From Pseudomonas sputi (GTDB lineage: Bacteria > Pseudomonadota > Gammaproteobacteria > Pseudomonadales > Pseudomonadaceae), in contig NZ_BQHI01000002.1 of assembly GCF_021603585.1 (NCBI RefSeq), forward strand, positions 248,001 to 312,000: DNA of 64,000 bases. The letters are read 5' to 3'. The stretch's first letter is position 1. Each line of letters starts with the position of its first letter. The position numbers and the translations under genes are program-made. Of the stretch, positions 8,910 to 19,055 are shown piece by piece. Below the pieces are notes generated by a model that worked only from the letters and a program-made list of their open reading frames with translations, made no database searches and had not been told where the DNA came from.

Positions 8910-9670
8910 CCACCGCCTTCACCGTTGTCATCCCGTCGCGCTACGCCTCGAGCCGTCTGCCGGGCAAACCGCTGCTGGACATCGCCGGCAAGCCGATGAT
9001 CCAGCACGTCTGGGAACAGGCCAGCAAAAGCAGCGCCAGCCGCGTGGTCGTGGCTACCGACGATGCGCGCATTGTCCAGGCCTGCAAGACTTTCGGCGCC
9101 GAAGTGGTGCTGACCCGTGAAGATCACAATTCCGGCACCGATCGTCTGGCCGAAGTGGCGGCGAAGCTGGGGCTGGAACCGGATGCCATCGTGGTCAATG
9201 TGCAGGGTGACGAGCCGCTGATCCCGCCGAGCGTGATCGATCAGGTCGCCGCCAACCTCGCAGCCCACACCGAGGCGCGGATGGCCACCCTGGCCGAGCC
9301 GATCGAAGACGTCGAAACCCTGTTCAATCCGAACGTGGTCAAGGTCGTCAGCGACCTCGACGGTCTGGCGCTGACCTTCAGTCGAGCGACCCTGCCATGG
9401 GCCCGCGATGCCTTCGCCAAGAGCCGCGATGTGCTGCCGGAAGGCGTACCGTACCGTCGTCACATCGGCATTTATGCCTACCGCGCCGGTTTCCTTCAGG
9501 ACTTCGTGAGCTGGGGGCCGTGCTGGCTGGAAAACACCGAATCCCTCGAGCAATTGCGTGCCCTGTGGCACGGCGTGCGGATTCACGTGGCTGACGCGTT
9601 GATCGCACCGCCAACCGGGGTCGACACCGCCGAAGACCTCGAGCGCGTCCGTCGCCTGCTGGAGGCCTGA
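8906..9670 (+). CDS. kdsB: 3-deoxy-manno-octulosonate cytidylyltransferase
   Basis: 254 aa cytosolic enzyme that activates KDO with CTP before its transfer to lipid A. The N terminus [20 protein letters not shown] is the nucleotide-binding signature of Kds[10 protein letters not shown] near 91-99 and the [12 protein letters not shown] segment near 183-194 fit substrate and metal binding. Length equals the family norm. Its ATG overlaps the Trm112 stop, and its own stop overlaps the next start by one base. Confidence 0.96.
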   Translation: MTTAFTVVIPSRYASSRLPGKPLLDIAGKPMIQHVWEQASKSSASRVVVATDDARIVQACKTFGAEVVLTREDHNSGTDRLAEVAAKLGLEPDAIVVNVQGDEPLIPPSVIDQVAANLAAHTEARMATLAEPIEDVETLFNPNVVKVVSDLDGLALTFSRATLPWARDAFAKSRDVLPEGVPYRRHIGIYAYRAGFLQDFVSWGPCWLENTESLEQLRALWHGVRIHVADALIAPPTGVDTAEDLERVRRLLEA

Positions 9671-10134
9671 TGCGCGTTCTGTTCGTGTGCCTGGGCAATA
9701 TCTGCCGTTCGCCTACCGCCGAAGGCGTGTTGCGCCATAAATTGCGCGAAGCGGGGCTGGCGGATCAGGTCGAAGTGGCCTCCGCCGGCACCGGTGACTG
9801 GCACGTCGGCAACCCGCCGGACAAGCGCAGCCAGGCTGCGGCCAGGCTGCGCGGTTATGACCTGTCGGCGCAACGCGCTCAGCAGGTCAGCCGCGCCGAT
9901 TTCGCCAGCTACGACCTGATCCTCGCCATGGACAACAGCAACCTGCGCAACCTCAAGGCCTTGCAGCCGTCCACCGGCAAGGCCGAGCTGGACTTGTTCC
10001 TGCGTCGGTATGAAGGGGAAGTCGATGAAGTGCCGGATCCGTATTACGACGGCGATCAAGGCTTCGAGCAGGTGCTGGATCTGATCGAGCGTGCCTGCGA
10101 TCAGCTGTTGATCGAAGTGAAGGGGCGGTTATGA
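9670..10134 (+). CDS. Low molecular weight protein-tyrosine phosphatase
   Basis: 154 aa. The P-loop CLGNICRS provides nucleophile Cys7 and Arg13, and the general acid is Asp123 in VPDPYYDG. The family includes Wzb-type phosphatases that act on capsule tyrosine kinases and arsenate-reductase-like members; no kinase is nearby, so the target is unknown. It is embedded in the kdsB-murB operon with 1- and 4-base overlaps, suggesting an envelope role by context only. Confidence 0.92.
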   Translation: MRVLFVCLGNICRSPTAEGVLRHKLREAGLADQVEVASAGTGDWHVGNPPDKRSQAAARLRGYDLSAQRAQQVSRADFASYDLILAMDNSNLRNLKALQPSTGKAELDLFLRRYEGEVDEVPDPYYDGDQGFEQVLDLIERACDQLLIEVKGRL

Positions 10135-11150
10135 GTTTGCAGGTGCAGCCGCAGGTTTCCCTGAAGCCCTTCAATACCTTCGGCGTTGATGTTCGCGCGC
10201 AGCTGTTTGCCGAAGCTCACAGTGACGCCGAAGTACGCGAAGCCCTGGCTTACGCGACTTCCCACAACGTGCCGTTGCTGGTGATCGGCGGCGGCAGCAA
10301 CCTGTTGCTCACGGCGGACATCCCGGCGCTGGTGCTGCGCATGGCCAGCCGTGGTATTCGTGTCATCAGCGACGACGGCAATCGTGTGGTGATTGAAGCC
10401 GAGGCCGGCGAGCCGTGGCACCCGTTCGTGCAGCACACGCTGGCGCAGGGTTTTTCGGGACTGGAAAATCTCAGCCTGATCCCCGGCACTGTCGGCGCCG
10501 CGCCCATGCAGAACATCGGTGCCTACGGCGTCGAGATCAAGGATGTGTTCGCCGGCCTGACGGCGCTGGATCGCCAGACCGGCGAGCTGCGCGACTTCAG
10601 TCTGGAGGAGTGCAACTTCGCCTACCGCGATAGCGTGTTCAAGCAGCAGCCGGGTCGTTGGTTGATCCTGCGAGTGCGCTTCGCACTGAACCGAGTCGCG
10701 CATCTGCATCTGGAATATGGCCCGGTGCGTCAGCGTCTGACCGAGCAAGGCATCGAGCAGCCGACGCCGACGGATGTCAGCCGCGCGATTTGCAGCATCC
10801 GCAGCGAAAAACTGCCGGACCCGGCAGTGCTCGGCAATGCCGGCAGTTTTTTCAAGAACCCGCTGGTGTCGGCGGCGGTGGTCGCACAGATCAAGGCACA
10901 GCACCCGGATCTGGTGGCCTACGCGCAACCGGACGGGCAGATGAAACTGGCGGCCGGTTGGCTGATCGAGCGCGCCGGTTGGAAGGGCTTTCGCGAGGCC
11001 GATGCCGGCGTGCATAAATTGCAGGCGCTGGTGCTGGTCAACTACGGCGCGGCGACCGGGCTGCAATTGCTCGATCTGGCGCAGCGCATCCAGAAAGACA
11101 TTTCAGAACGTTTCAATGTTGAGCTGGAAATGGAGCCCAACCGCTATTGA
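10131..11150 (+). CDS. murB: UDP-N-acetylenolpyruvoylglucosamine reductase
   Basis: 339 aa FAD/NADPH enzyme making UDP-MurNAc for peptidoglycan. The N-terminal FAD domain shows NTFGVDVRA and IGGGSNLLLT; the conserved LIPGTVGAAPMQNIGAYG motif is near 120-137, the active Ser lies in NAGSFFKNP, and the C-terminal Glu is within ELEMEPNRY. The length fits the longer E. coli-type MurB. It is the last gene of the operon and is followed by a strong terminator. Confidence 0.96.
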   Translation: MSLQVQPQVSLKPFNTFGVDVRAQLFAEAHSDAEVREALAYATSHNVPLLVIGGGSNLLLTADIPALVLRMASRGIRVISDDGNRVVIEAEAGEPWHPFVQHTLAQGFSGLENLSLIPGTVGAAPMQNIGAYGVEIKDVFAGLTALDRQTGELRDFSLEECNFAYRDSVFKQQPGRWLILRVRFALNRVAHLHLEYGPVRQRLTEQGIEQPTPTDVSRAICSIRSEKLPDPAVLGNAGSFFKNPLVSAAVVAQIKAQHPDLVAYAQPDGQMKLAAGWLIERAGWKGFREADAGVHKLQALVLVNYGAATGLQLLDLAQRIQKDISERFNVELEMEPNRY

Positions 11151-11174
11151 GGCTACGCTTTCAAGGCTGAACCC

Positions 11175-11212
11175 AAAGCCCTGCACTTATTTAAAAAGTG
11201 CAGGGCTTTTTT
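11175..11212 (+). terminator. Intrinsic terminator after murB
   Basis: A fourteen-base-pair stem AAAGCCCTGCACTT / AAGTGCAGGGCTTT (11175-11188 with 11196-11209) runs into a T-run. The A-run on the other side could also serve minus transcripts, but none converges here. The remaining bases to 11396 hold no gene I can support. Confidence 0.9.
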
Positions 11213-11396
11213 GTTAATCGCGGGTTAACGTAGCCAGCTAACGATACAGCCATTTGCTCCACCAAAGGCCCGGTGCAGACGTTCCCGTCGGCACAAGAGA
11301 GCCTGATTAGCCTGAGCCGATCTGCGCGAACCACTACCGTCCCTGCGGTGGCAGATGGCTCGACCCCATAACCTCCAAGAATATGCGGGCGTGCCC

Positions 11397-11867
11397 ATGA
11401 TTACCCTTAAACTCAATGGTCAAGATCATCCACTCGATGTCACCGAGGACATGCCACTGTTGTGGGCGATCCGTGACGTCGTCGGTTACAACGGCACCAA
11501 GTTCGGCTGCGGCATGGGCCTGTGCGGTGCGTGCACCATTCATATCGACGGCGCGCCGGCGCGCAGTTGCATCACCCCGATCGGTTCGGTGGTCGGGCAG
11601 AACGTGACCACCATCGACAACCTGCATGCCGACCCGGTCGGTCAGATCGTCCAGCAAGCCTGGCTCGACACGGCCGTTGCCCAATGCGGTTACTGCCAGG
11701 GCGGGCAGATCATGTCCGCCACCGCGTTGCTCAAGACCAACCCGAACCCGAGCGACGAGCAGATTGAAGAGGCGATGGTCGGCAACATTTGCCGTTGCGG
11801 CACCTACAACCGGATCAAGACTGCGATCCGCCAGGCATCCACTCACCTGAAGGAGGCCAAGGCATGA
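11397..11867 (+). CDS. iorA: (2Fe-2S) subunit of a molybdenum hydroxylase (isoquinoline 1-oxidoreductase alpha type)
   Basis: 156 aa. The start at 11397 (MITLKLNGQDHPLDV) gives the family N terminus. A plant-type ferredoxin domain holds CGMGLCGAC plus a following Cys (about 40-60); a second helical 2Fe-2S domain shows CGYCQGGQ and NICRCGTYNRI (about 98-140). It passes electrons from the Mo subunit encoded next, overlapping by 4 bases. No FAD subunit is present, which is the IorAB rather than the XDH arrangement. The physiological substrate (aldehyde or N-heterocycle) cannot be read from sequence. Confidence 0.87.
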   Translation: MITLKLNGQDHPLDVTEDMPLLWAIRDVVGYNGTKFGCGMGLCGACTIHIDGAPARSCITPIGSVVGQNVTTIDNLHADPVGQIVQQAWLDTAVAQCGYCQGGQIMSATALLKTNPNPSDEQIEEAMVGNICRCGTYNRIKTAIRQASTHLKEAKA

Positions 11868-14185
11868 GCCGTTTACCGAACAATTTCGCCCTGAGCAACC
11901 TGAGTCGCCGGGGCTTCCTCAAAGGCGTCGGCGCCACCGGTGCGCTGGTGTTGGCGGCGAGCTGGGGCTGGCAGGATGCGCTGGCCGAAGACAAGCCGAA
12001 GCAGTTCGGCGCCGATGGCATGCCCAATGGCTGGATCGATGATCCGAAAGTCTACGTCAGCATTGCCGCCGACGGCACGGTGACCGTGGTCTGCAACCGT
12101 TCGGAAATGGGCCAGGGCGTGCGCACCAGCCTGACCATGGTGGTCGCCGATGAACTGGAAGCCGACTGGGCGCACGTCAAGGTTCAGCAGGCACCGGGAG
12201 ATGAGGTGCGCTTCGGCAACCAGGACACCGACGGCTCGCGCAGCATGCGTCACTGGTACGAACCGATGCGCCGTTGCGGCGCCGCCGCCCGCACCATGCT
12301 TGAGCAAGCGGCCGCCGCCCGGTGGAAGGTGCCGGTCGGCGAATGCCGCGCGCAGCTGCATAAAGTCATTCACACGCCGTCCGGGCGCGAGCTGGGTTAC
12401 GGCGAGCTGGCCGCGGCAGCCAGTGCGCTGGCGGTGCCGGCCCGTGAGAGCCTGCGGCTCAAGCAACCGTCGGAATTCCGCTATATCGGCAAGGAGGGCA
12501 CCAAGGCCATCGACGGTGCCGACATCGTCAATGGCCGCGCGGTGTACGGCGCCGACGTGCATTTCGACGGCATGCTGTTCGCGGTCATCGCACGCCCGGC
12601 GGTGTACGGCGGCAAGGTCAAGTCAGTGGATGACAGCGCCGCGCTGAAAGTGCCGGGCGTACTCAAAGTCATCCAGATCGAACCGCGGCCATTGCCTTCG
12701 GAGTTCCAGCCGTTGGGTGGCGTGGCCGTGGTGGCGAGCAATACCTGGGCGGCATTGAAGGGCCGCGAGGCGCTGAAAATCGAGTGGGACGATGGCCCGA
12801 ACGCCACTTATGATTCGGTCGCCTATCGCAAGGAGATTGAAGCCGCTTCGCTGAAACCGGGCAAAGTGGTGCGCAATACCGGCGACATCGACAAAGCCAT
12901 CGGCAGTGCCGCCAGCACCCTGGAAGCGTCTTATTACTTGCCGCATCTGGCCCAGGCACCGATGGAGCCGATGGTCGCCATCGCCCGTTACAAGGATGGC
13001 ACCTGCGAGGCCTGGGCGCCAAGCCAGGCGCCCCAGGTCACCCGCGAGCGGATCGCCGAACGTCTGGGCCTGCCGTTCGATAACGTCACCTTCAATGTCA
13101 CGCTGTTGGGCGGTGGTTTCGGGCGCAAGTCGAAACCGGACTTCGTCGTTGAAGCGGCCGTTCTCGCCAAAGAATTTCCCGGCAAGGCAGTGCGCGTGCA
13201 GTGGACCCGGGAAGACGACATCCACAATTCGTATTTCCACACGGTGTCCGCCGAGTACCTCAAGGCCGGTGTGGGCAAGGACGGCTTGCCGTCCGCCTGG
13301 TTGCACCGCACGGTGGCGCCGAGCATCACTGCGCTGTTCGCACCGGGCATGAATCACGAAGCTGCCTTCGAACTGGGCATGGGTTTCACCAACATGGCCT
13401 ACGCGATTCCCAACGTGCGCCTGGAAAACCCCGAAGCCACGGTGCACACGCGGGTCGGCTGGTATCGCTCGGTGTCGAACATTCCCCATGGTTTCGCGAT
13501 CCAGAGTTTTGTCGACGAACTGGCGCACAAAGCCAAGGAAGATCCGCTCAAGTACCAGATCAAATTGCTTGGTCCGGATCGGCAGATCGATCCACGCACT
13601 TTGAGTGAGGAGTGGAACTACGGCGAATCCCCCGAGCGTTATCCGATCGACACCGGGCGCATGCGCACCGTGCTCGAAACGGCGGCCAAGGCGGCGGGTT
13701 GGGGGCGTCAGTTGCCCAAGGGCCGTGGTCTCGGATTGGCCGTGCATTACAGCTTCGTCACTTATGTGGCGGCGGTGATCGAGGTCGAGGTCAAGGACGA
13801 CGGCACGCTGCTCGTGCACAAGGCCGATATCGCCGTGGATTGCGGCCCGCAGATCAACCCGGAGCGGATCCGTTCGCAGTTCGAAGGCGCGTGTGTGATG
13901 GGCCTGGGCAATGCCGTGTGGGGCGAAATCAGCTTCAAGGACGGCAAGGTGCAGCAGGACAACTTCCATATGTATGAAGTGGCGCGCATGTCGTTGGCGC
14001 CGAAGGAAGTCGCGGTGCATCTGGTAACGCCGCCGGGCGAGGTGCCGCTGGGCGGTGTCGGCGAACCGGGCGTGCCGCCGATTGCGCCGGCGCTGTGCAA
14101 TGCGATCTTTGCCGCGACCGGTCAGCGTATCCGCAACCTGCCGGTGCGTTACCAGTTGCAGGGCTGGCAGAAGGCGCAAGCGTGA
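11864..14185 (+). CDS. iorB: Molybdopterin-binding hydroxylase subunit (IorB-like) with Tat signal
   Basis: 773 aa. The start at 11864 gives a twin-arginine leader SRRGFLKGVGATGALVLAAS, so the complex is exported folded or membrane-tethered in the periplasm. Mo-binding motifs include GQGVRTSLTMVVADEL near 83-98, GGGFGRKSKPDF near 418-429, and the C-terminal GGVGEPGVPPIAPAL with the conserved active-site Glu. The family hydroxylates aldehydes or N-heterocycles with water as oxygen donor. Its stop overlaps the xdhC start by one base. The enzyme needs a cytidylylated molybdopterin, consistent with the two downstream genes. Confidence 0.87.
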   Translation: MSRLPNNFALSNLSRRGFLKGVGATGALVLAASWGWQDALAEDKPKQFGADGMPNGWIDDPKVYVSIAADGTVTVVCNRSEMGQGVRTSLTMVVADELEADWAHVKVQQAPGDEVRFGNQDTDGSRSMRHWYEPMRRCGAAARTMLEQAAAARWKVPVGECRAQLHKVIHTPSGRELGYGELAAAASALAVPARESLRLKQPSEFRYIGKEGTKAIDGADIVNGRAVYGADVHFDGMLFAVIARPAVYGGKVKSVDDSAALKVPGVLKVIQIEPRPLPSEFQPLGGVAVVASNTWAALKGREALKIEWDDGPNATYDSVAYRKEIEAASLKPGKVVRNTGDIDKAIGSAASTLEASYYLPHLAQAPMEPMVAIARYKDGTCEAWAPSQAPQVTRERIAERLGLPFDNVTFNVTLLGGGFGRKSKPDFVVEAAVLAKEFPGKAVRVQWTREDDIHNSYFHTVSAEYLKAGVGKDGLPSAWLHRTVAPSITALFAPGMNHEAAFELGMGFTNMAYAIPNVRLENPEATVHTRVGWYRSVSNIPHGFAIQSFVDELAHKAKEDPLKYQIKLLGPDRQIDPRTLSEEWNYGESPERYPIDTGRMRTVLETAAKAAGWGRQLPKGRGLGLAVHYSFVTYVAAVIEVEVKDDGTLLVHKADIAVDCGPQINPERIRSQFEGACVMGLGNAVWGEISFKDGKVQQDNFHMYEVARMSLAPKEVAVHLVTPPGEVPLGGVGEPGVPPIAPALCNAIFAATGQRIRNLPVRYQLQGWQKAQA

Positions 14186-15165
14186 TGGACAGCGCCGATC
14201 TTAATGTCCTGCGCAGTGTGCTCGAATGGCGTCGCGCCGGGCAGCGGGTGGTGTTGTTCAGCGTGGTGCAGACCTGGGGCACCGCGCCCCGGGCGCCCGG
14301 CGCGATGCTGGCGCTGCGCGAAGATGGCGTGGTGATCGGCTCGGTGTCCGGCGGTTGCGTCGAGGACGATCTGATCGCCCGGCTGCACGATGGGCGGATT
14401 CCCGCCAACGGGCCGCCGGTGCAGTTGATCACCTACGGCGTGACGCAGGAAGAAGCCGCGCGCTTCGGCCTGCCTTGCGGCGGCACCCTGCGCCTGACCG
14501 AGGAACGGGTCGGTGATCCGGCGTGGGTCGCCGAGTTGCTGGATCGCTGCGAGGCTCACGAAATCGTCGCTCGCGAGCTGAACATCGACACTGGCGAGGT
14601 GGTGTTGCGACCGGCCGGCAAGACTGACACCTTGAACTTCGACGGCCTGACCCTGCGTGCCATTTACGGTCCGCGCTGGCGCCTGCTGTTGATCGGCGCC
14701 GGGCAGTTGTCGCGGTATGTGGCCGAGATGGCGCGGTTGCTGGATTTCGAAGTGCTGATCTGTGATCCACGTACCGAATTCGTCTATGGCTGGGAAGAGC
14801 AGCATGGACGGTTTGTCCCCGGCATGCCGGACGAAGCAGTGCTGAATATCCAGACCGATGAACGCACGGCGATTGTCGCGCTGACTCACGACCCACGGCT
14901 GGATGACATGGCGCTGCTCACGGCGCTCGACTCCAAGGCGTTCTACGTCGGCGCACTCGGCTCGCGGGTCAACAGCCGCAAACGTCGGGAAAATCTGGCT
15001 GAGCTAGGCCTGTCGGAAGCGGCCATTGCCCGTTTGCACGGGCCGATCGGTTTGCATATCGGCAGCCATTCCCCGGCGGAAATCGCCCTGTCGCTGTTGG
15101 CGGAAATCGTCGCGATCAAGAATGGTGTCGAGCTCAAGCAGAAGAAGACAGTGGAGAGCGTATGA
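14185..15165 (+). CDS. xdhC: XdhC/CoxI family molybdenum hydroxylase maturation protein
   Basis: 326 aa. The N-terminal XdhC_CoxI domain has SGGCVEDDL (about 52-60) and PCGGTLRL; the C-terminal Rossmann-like domain has LLIGAGQLSRYVAEMA (about 170-185) and the end segment GLHIGSHSPAEIALSLLAEIVA. These chaperones bind and sulfurate the Mo cofactor and insert it in XDH/CODH-type enzymes. The start at 14185 overlaps the iorB stop, and 4 bases overlap the next gene, so all four genes form one operon. Confidence 0.9.
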   Translation: MDSADLNVLRSVLEWRRAGQRVVLFSVVQTWGTAPRAPGAMLALREDGVVIGSVSGGCVEDDLIARLHDGRIPANGPPVQLITYGVTQEEAARFGLPCGGTLRLTEERVGDPAWVAELLDRCEAHEIVARELNIDTGEVVLRPAGKTDTLNFDGLTLRAIYGPRWRLLLIGAGQLSRYVAEMARLLDFEVLICDPRTEFVYGWEEQHGRFVPGMPDEAVLNIQTDERTAIVALTHDPRLDDMALLTALDSKAFYVGALGSRVNSRKRRENLAELGLSEAAIARLHGPIGLHIGSHSPAEIALSLLAEIVAIKNGVELKQKKTVESV

Positions 15166-15758
15166 GCCGATCGATCGGAGTGATTGTGCTGGCGGCGGGC
15201 GAGGGCAGCCGCTTTCGCGAAGTGGCAGGCGCTGACAAGGACAAGCTGCTGGCCGATTGCACCGGGCGCGATGGTGAGGTGCGTTCGGTGATCGAGCAGG
15301 TGCTGGTGAGCCTGCCGGCGAGCCTCGACAAGCGAGTGCTGGTGACGACCGAGGCGCGGCCGCAGGTGATGCGCATGGCGCAGGCTTACGGGTGTGACGT
15401 TGTCTCGATCGAGTCCACGGGAATGGGCGACAGCATTGCGGCGGGGGTGGCGGCTTGCCCGGAGGCCGATGGCTGGCTGATTGTGCTGGGCGACATGCCA
15501 TTCATCCTGGCGTCGAGCATTGAGCGGGTTGTGGCGGCGATTGCCGAGGATGCGGTCAGCGTACCGACGTTGAACGGTGACTATGGGCATCCGGTCGGGT
15601 TTGGTCGCTCGTTCGCCGCAGGGTTGATGGCCTTGTCCGGTGATCGGGGCGCGCGACCGTTGTTTGCCCAGGGTCGGGTGATGGAAGTCGCGGTGGATGA
15701 TCCCGGCGTGTTGTGGGACATCGACGTCCCGGATGCTCTGGTTTTTCCGCCATCCTGA
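15162..15758 (+). CDS. mocA: MobA-like nucleotidyltransferase, probably CTP:molybdopterin cytidylyltransferase (MocA type)
   Basis: 198 aa. The N terminus VIVLAAGEGSRFREVAG is the nucleotide-binding loop of MobA/MocA enzymes, and VLGDMPF near 109-115 is the metal-binding Asp motif. Context decides the specificity: it is the last gene of an iorA-iorB-xdhC operon whose enzyme class uses molybdopterin cytosine dinucleotide, so MocA is preferred over GTP-using MobA. I see no residue-level proof of CTP specificity. Confidence 0.75.
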   Translation: MSRSIGVIVLAAGEGSRFREVAGADKDKLLADCTGRDGEVRSVIEQVLVSLPASLDKRVLVTTEARPQVMRMAQAYGCDVVSIESTGMGDSIAAGVAACPEADGWLIVLGDMPFILASSIERVVAAIAEDAVSVPTLNGDYGHPVGFGRSFAAGLMALSGDRGARPLFAQGRVMEVAVDDPGVLWDIDVPDALVFPPS

Positions 15759-15774
15759 TAAAACCTGAGGCAAT

Positions 15775-15810
15775 AAAAAGCCCCGCCTGGATCACCAGGC
15801 GGGGCTTTTT
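15775..15810. terminator. Bidirectional terminator between mocA-like gene and rne
   Basis: A perfect 16-base-pair stem (15775-15790 with 15795-15810, core CCCCGCCTGG / CCAGGCGGGG) has a 4-base loop, with A5 on one side and T5 on the other. It serves both converging genes. Confidence 0.93.
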
Positions 15811-15824
15811 AGTGGCGTTTGGAA

Positions 15825-18800
15825 TCAGACGAGGGGTTTAGGCTCGTGTTCTTTTTCCTGGGCCTCTTCGTGTTGCTCGACCGCTTCCTGAACGGAGCGT
15901 GGTGCTTCGGCAATCACGGCTTCAACGGCCACTTCCTCAGCGACCGGGGCAGGAGCTGCCTCGACCACTTCGGCAGCTGGAGCAGCAGCGGCGGCAGCGG
16001 CAGCCAGCTCGGCTTCCTTCTGCAGACGCTCTTCTTCACGCTTGCGACGACGCACTTCACGCGGGTCGTTCGGCGCACGGCCGCTTGGGGTCAGCGCGCT
16101 GACGGGTGCGACGACTGGAGCCGCTTCAACCACCGGGGCAGGTGCTTCGGCGACAACCGGCACTTCAACCGCAGGGGCTTCAACGACCGGTGCCGGTTCA
16201 GCAACAACTACTGGCTCGGCAGCCTTGGCTTCTTCGACGACAGGCGCTTCAACCACTGGCGCTGGTGTTTCAGCGACAGCCGGCTCGGCTACCCAGTTGA
16301 ATGCGGTCTGCTCTTCGCGAACTTCACGCACGGTTTCGGTTACGGTTTCGACAGCCGACTCTTCAGCAACGACGGGGGCTTCGAAGGTCACGGCAGGTTC
16401 GGCAGCGACTTCAGCCTGAGGCTGAGCTTCGCGAACCGGAGCTACTTCGACTTCCGGAGCGGCAGCTGCTTCAACCGGTGTGGTGGCTTCAACAGCCGGT
16501 GCTTCAACTGGAGCCGTTTCCAGCGTGGCAGCGGTGGCGCGTTCAGCTTGCTCGTGGGCCTGAGCTTCGGCTGGAGCGCTGATCACGGTGCTGGCAACAG
16601 CAGCGGTAACAGCCAGACCAGCAGCCAGATCGGCCGTGCTTGGCGCTTGAGCGTTTTCGCCGGACTCGGATTCTTCCGAACCCTCGATCACGTTGCCATT
16701 GGCATCACGCTGACGTTCGCGACGGTTGCTGCGACGACGCTGACCACGGGAGCGGCGGCGTGGACGATCGCCTTCGGCGTTCTCCGAACCGTCTTCCGGC
16801 AGTTGCTCTTCGTTGGTGGTGATTTCTTCTTCGGCGACGGCAGCAGGGGCCTGTTCGGCGCGCGGTTGACGCTCTTCACGCGGAGGACGTGGCGCACGTT
16901 CTTCACGTGGCTGACGGGCCGGACGCTCTTCAGCGGTGGCGGCAGCAGAAACGGCCGGAGCGGCATCCAGAGGCTCGCGCAGTTCACGTACGCGTTCTTC
17001 ACGCTCGCCACGTGGCTTGCGATCTTCACGCGGAGCACGTGGTGCACGTTCTTCGCGAGGGGCGCGTGGTGCGCGCTCTTCGCGGGCTACCGGTGCTTCG
17101 TCACGGGATTCGCGTGGCTCGCGGACTTCACGGGGTTCGCGCGGTTGACGCTCTTCACGCGGCTCACGTGGGGCGCGCTCTTCACGCGGTGCACGTTCTT
17201 CACGCGGCTTGCGTTCTTCATCGCGGCGACCGTTACGGTTGCGGCTCTGCTGACGACCATTGCGACGCTCTTCGTTGCGGGCCGGACGCTCGGTGGCAGG
17301 TTTCTCAACCACGACCGGAGCAACAGGCTCTTCCTTGGTGGCGAACAGGCTGACCAGCGACTTCACCAGGCCTTTGAACAGGCTTGGCTCTGGCGCGGCA
17401 ACCGGAGCAGGTGCCGGGGCCGGAGCGGCGACTTCGGTCGGAACCGGAGCGTTGGCGCGGGCCGGAGCAGTCTTGACGGCGGCTTCCTGGCGAACCAGGG
17501 TGCGGGTCGCGGCGGCTGGCTGGACGTCTTCGACTTCGGCGGCAGCGGCAGCGATTTCGTAGCTGGACTGGTTGGTCGCGGCTTCCGGGCTGTCGTCGCG
17601 CAGGCGCTGAACTTCGAAATGCGGGGTTTCGAGGTGATCGTTCGGCAGGATGACGATGCGGGCGCGGGTGCGCAGTTCGATCTTGGTGATCGAGTTGCGT
17701 TTTTCGTTGAGCAGGAACGCGGCCACCGGGATCGGCACTTGAGCGCGCACTTCGGCGGTCCGGTCTTTCAGGGCTTCTTCTTCGATCAGGCGCAGGATCG
17801 CCAGGGACAGCGATTCGACATCACGGATGATGCCGGTGCCGCTGCAGCGCGGGCAGACGATGCCGCTGCTTTCGCCGAGCGAAGGGCGCAGGCGCTGGCG
17901 GGACATTTCCAGCAGGCCGAAGCGCGAGATGCGGCCGATCTGCACGCGAGCGCGGTCGGCCTCCAGGCATTCGCGGACTTTTTCTTCCACGGCGCGCTGG
18001 TTCTTGGCAGGGGTCATGTCGATGAAGTCGATGACGATCAGGCCGCCGATGTCGCGCAGGCGCAACTGACGGGCGATCTCTTCGGCCGCTTCAAGGTTGG
18101 TCTGCAGGGCGGTTTCTTCGATGTCGCTGCCTTTGGTGGCGCGCGCCGAGTTGATGTCGATGGACACCAGGGCTTCGGTCGGATCGATGACGATGGAGCC
18201 GCCGGACGGCAGTTCGACGACGCGCTGGAAAGCGGTCTCGATCTGGCTCTCGATCTGGAAACGGTTGAACAGCGGAACGCTGTCTTCGTACAGCTTGATC
18301 TTGCTGGCGTACTGCGGCATCACCTGGCGGATGAAGGTCAGGGCTTCGTCCTGGGCTTCAACGCTGTCGATCAGCACTTCGCCGATGTCCTGGCGCAGGT
18401 AATCGCGGATGGCGCGGATGATCACGTTGCTTTCCTGATAGATCAGGAACGGCGCGGAACGATCCAGCGAGGCTTCCTTGATGGCGGTCCAGAGTTGCAG
18501 CAGGTAATCGAGGTCCCACTGCATTTCTTCGCTGCTGCGGCCCAGACCGGCAGTGCGCACGATCAGGCCCATGTCGGCCGGAGCCACCAGGCCGTTCAGC
18601 GCTTCACGCAGTTCGTTGCGCTCTTCGCCTTCGATGCGACGGGAGATGCCGCCGGCACGCGGGTTGTTCGGCATCAGAACAAGGTAACGACCGGCCAGGC
18701 TGATGAAGGTGGTCAGGGCGGCGCCCTTGTTGCCACGTTCTTCTTTTTCGACCTGAACGATGACTTCCTGGCCTTCGCTCAGGACGTCCTTGATGTTGAC

Positions 18801-19055
18801 GCGGCCTTCAGGGGCTTTCTTGAAGTATTCGCGGGAAATTTCTTTGAGGGGCAGGAAGCCGTGGCGCTCGGAGCCGAAATCGACAAAGGCAGCCTCAAGG
18901 CTTGGTTCGATGCGAGTGATGCGGCCTTTATAGATGTTGGCCTTCTTCTGCTCGCGTGCACCGGATTCGATGTCCAGGTCGTAGAGGCGTTGGCCATCTA
19001 CCAGTGCAACACGCAACTCTTCGGGTTGAGTTGCGTTAATCAGCATTCTTTTCAT
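15825..19055 (-). CDS. rne: Ribonuclease E
   Basis: 1076 aa. The start at 19055 ([22 protein letters not shown]) is the conserved RNase E N terminus. The S1 domain is at about 35-125; the catalytic Asp300 ([12 protein letters not shown]) and Asp343 (VIDFIDM) correspond to E. coli D303 and D346. The zinc-link Cys401 and Cys404 are in CPRCSGTG. After about residue 520 the protein is a disordered degradosome scaffold: an Arg/Pro/Glu-rich RNA-binding stretch with repeated REERAPR units (about 610-740), then an Ala/Val/Glu-rich tail ending EHEPKPLV. It is essential for mRNA turnover and rRNA/tRNA maturation at the inner membrane. Translation starts behind a very long leader with a poor ribosome site and a hairpin, suggesting autoregulation. 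Confidence 0.96.
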   Translation of the reverse strand: MKRMLINATQPEELRVALVDGQRLYDLDIESGAREQKKANIYKGRITRIEPSLEAAFVDFGSERHGFLPLKEISREYFKKAPEGRVNIKDVLSEGQEVIVQVEKEERGNKGAALTTFISLAGRYLVLMPNNPRAGGISRRIEGEERNELREALNGLVAPADMGLIVRTAGLGRSSEEMQWDLDYLLQLWTAIKEASLDRSAPFLIYQESNVIIRAIRDYLRQDIGEVLIDSVEAQDEALTFIRQVMPQYASKIKLYEDSVPLFNRFQIESQIETAFQRVVELPSGGSIVIDPTEALVSIDINSARATKGSDIEETALQTNLEAAEEIARQLRLRDIGGLIVIDFIDMTPAKNQRAVEEKVRECLEADRARVQIGRISRFGLLEMSRQRLRPSLGESSGIVCPRCSGTGIIRDVESLSLAILRLIEEEALKDRTAEVRAQVPIPVAAFLLNEKRNSITKIELRTRARIVILPNDHLETPHFEVQRLRDDSPEAATNQSSYEIAAAAAEVEDVQPAAATRTLVRQEAAVKTAPARANAPVPTEVAAPAPAPAPVAAPEPSLFKGLVKSLVSLFATKEEPVAPVVVEKPATERPARNEERRNGRQQSRNRNGRRDEERKPREERAPREERAPREPREERQPREPREVREPRESRDEAPVAREERAPRAPREERAPRAPREDRKPRGEREERVRELREPLDAAPAVSAAATAEERPARQPREERAPRPPREERQPRAEQAPAAVAEEEITTNEEQLPEDGSENAEGDRPRRRSRGQRRRSNRRERQRDANGNVIEGSEESESGENAQAPSTADLAAGLAVTAAVASTVISAPAEAQAHEQAERATAATLETAPVEAPAVEATTPVEAAAAPEVEVAPVREAQPQAEVAAEPAVTFEAPVVAEESAVETVTETVREVREEQTAFNWVAEPAVAETPAPVVEAPVVEEAKAAEPVVVAEPAPVVEAPAVEVPVVAEAPAPVVEAAPVVAPVSALTPSGRAPNDPREVRRRKREEERLQKEAELAAAAAAAAPAAEVVEAAPAPVAEEVAVEAVIAEAPRSVQEAVEQHEEAQEKEHEPKPLV
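16860..17240. repeat. In-frame repetitive tract of the RNase E Arg/Pro-rich region
   Basis: On the minus strand the codons for Pro-Arg-Glu-Glu-Arg-Ala/Gln recur more than a dozen times with small variations (plus-strand GTTCTTCACGCGG-like units). This gives degenerate direct repeats within rne and is prone to length change by slippage or recombination. Confidence 0.7.
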
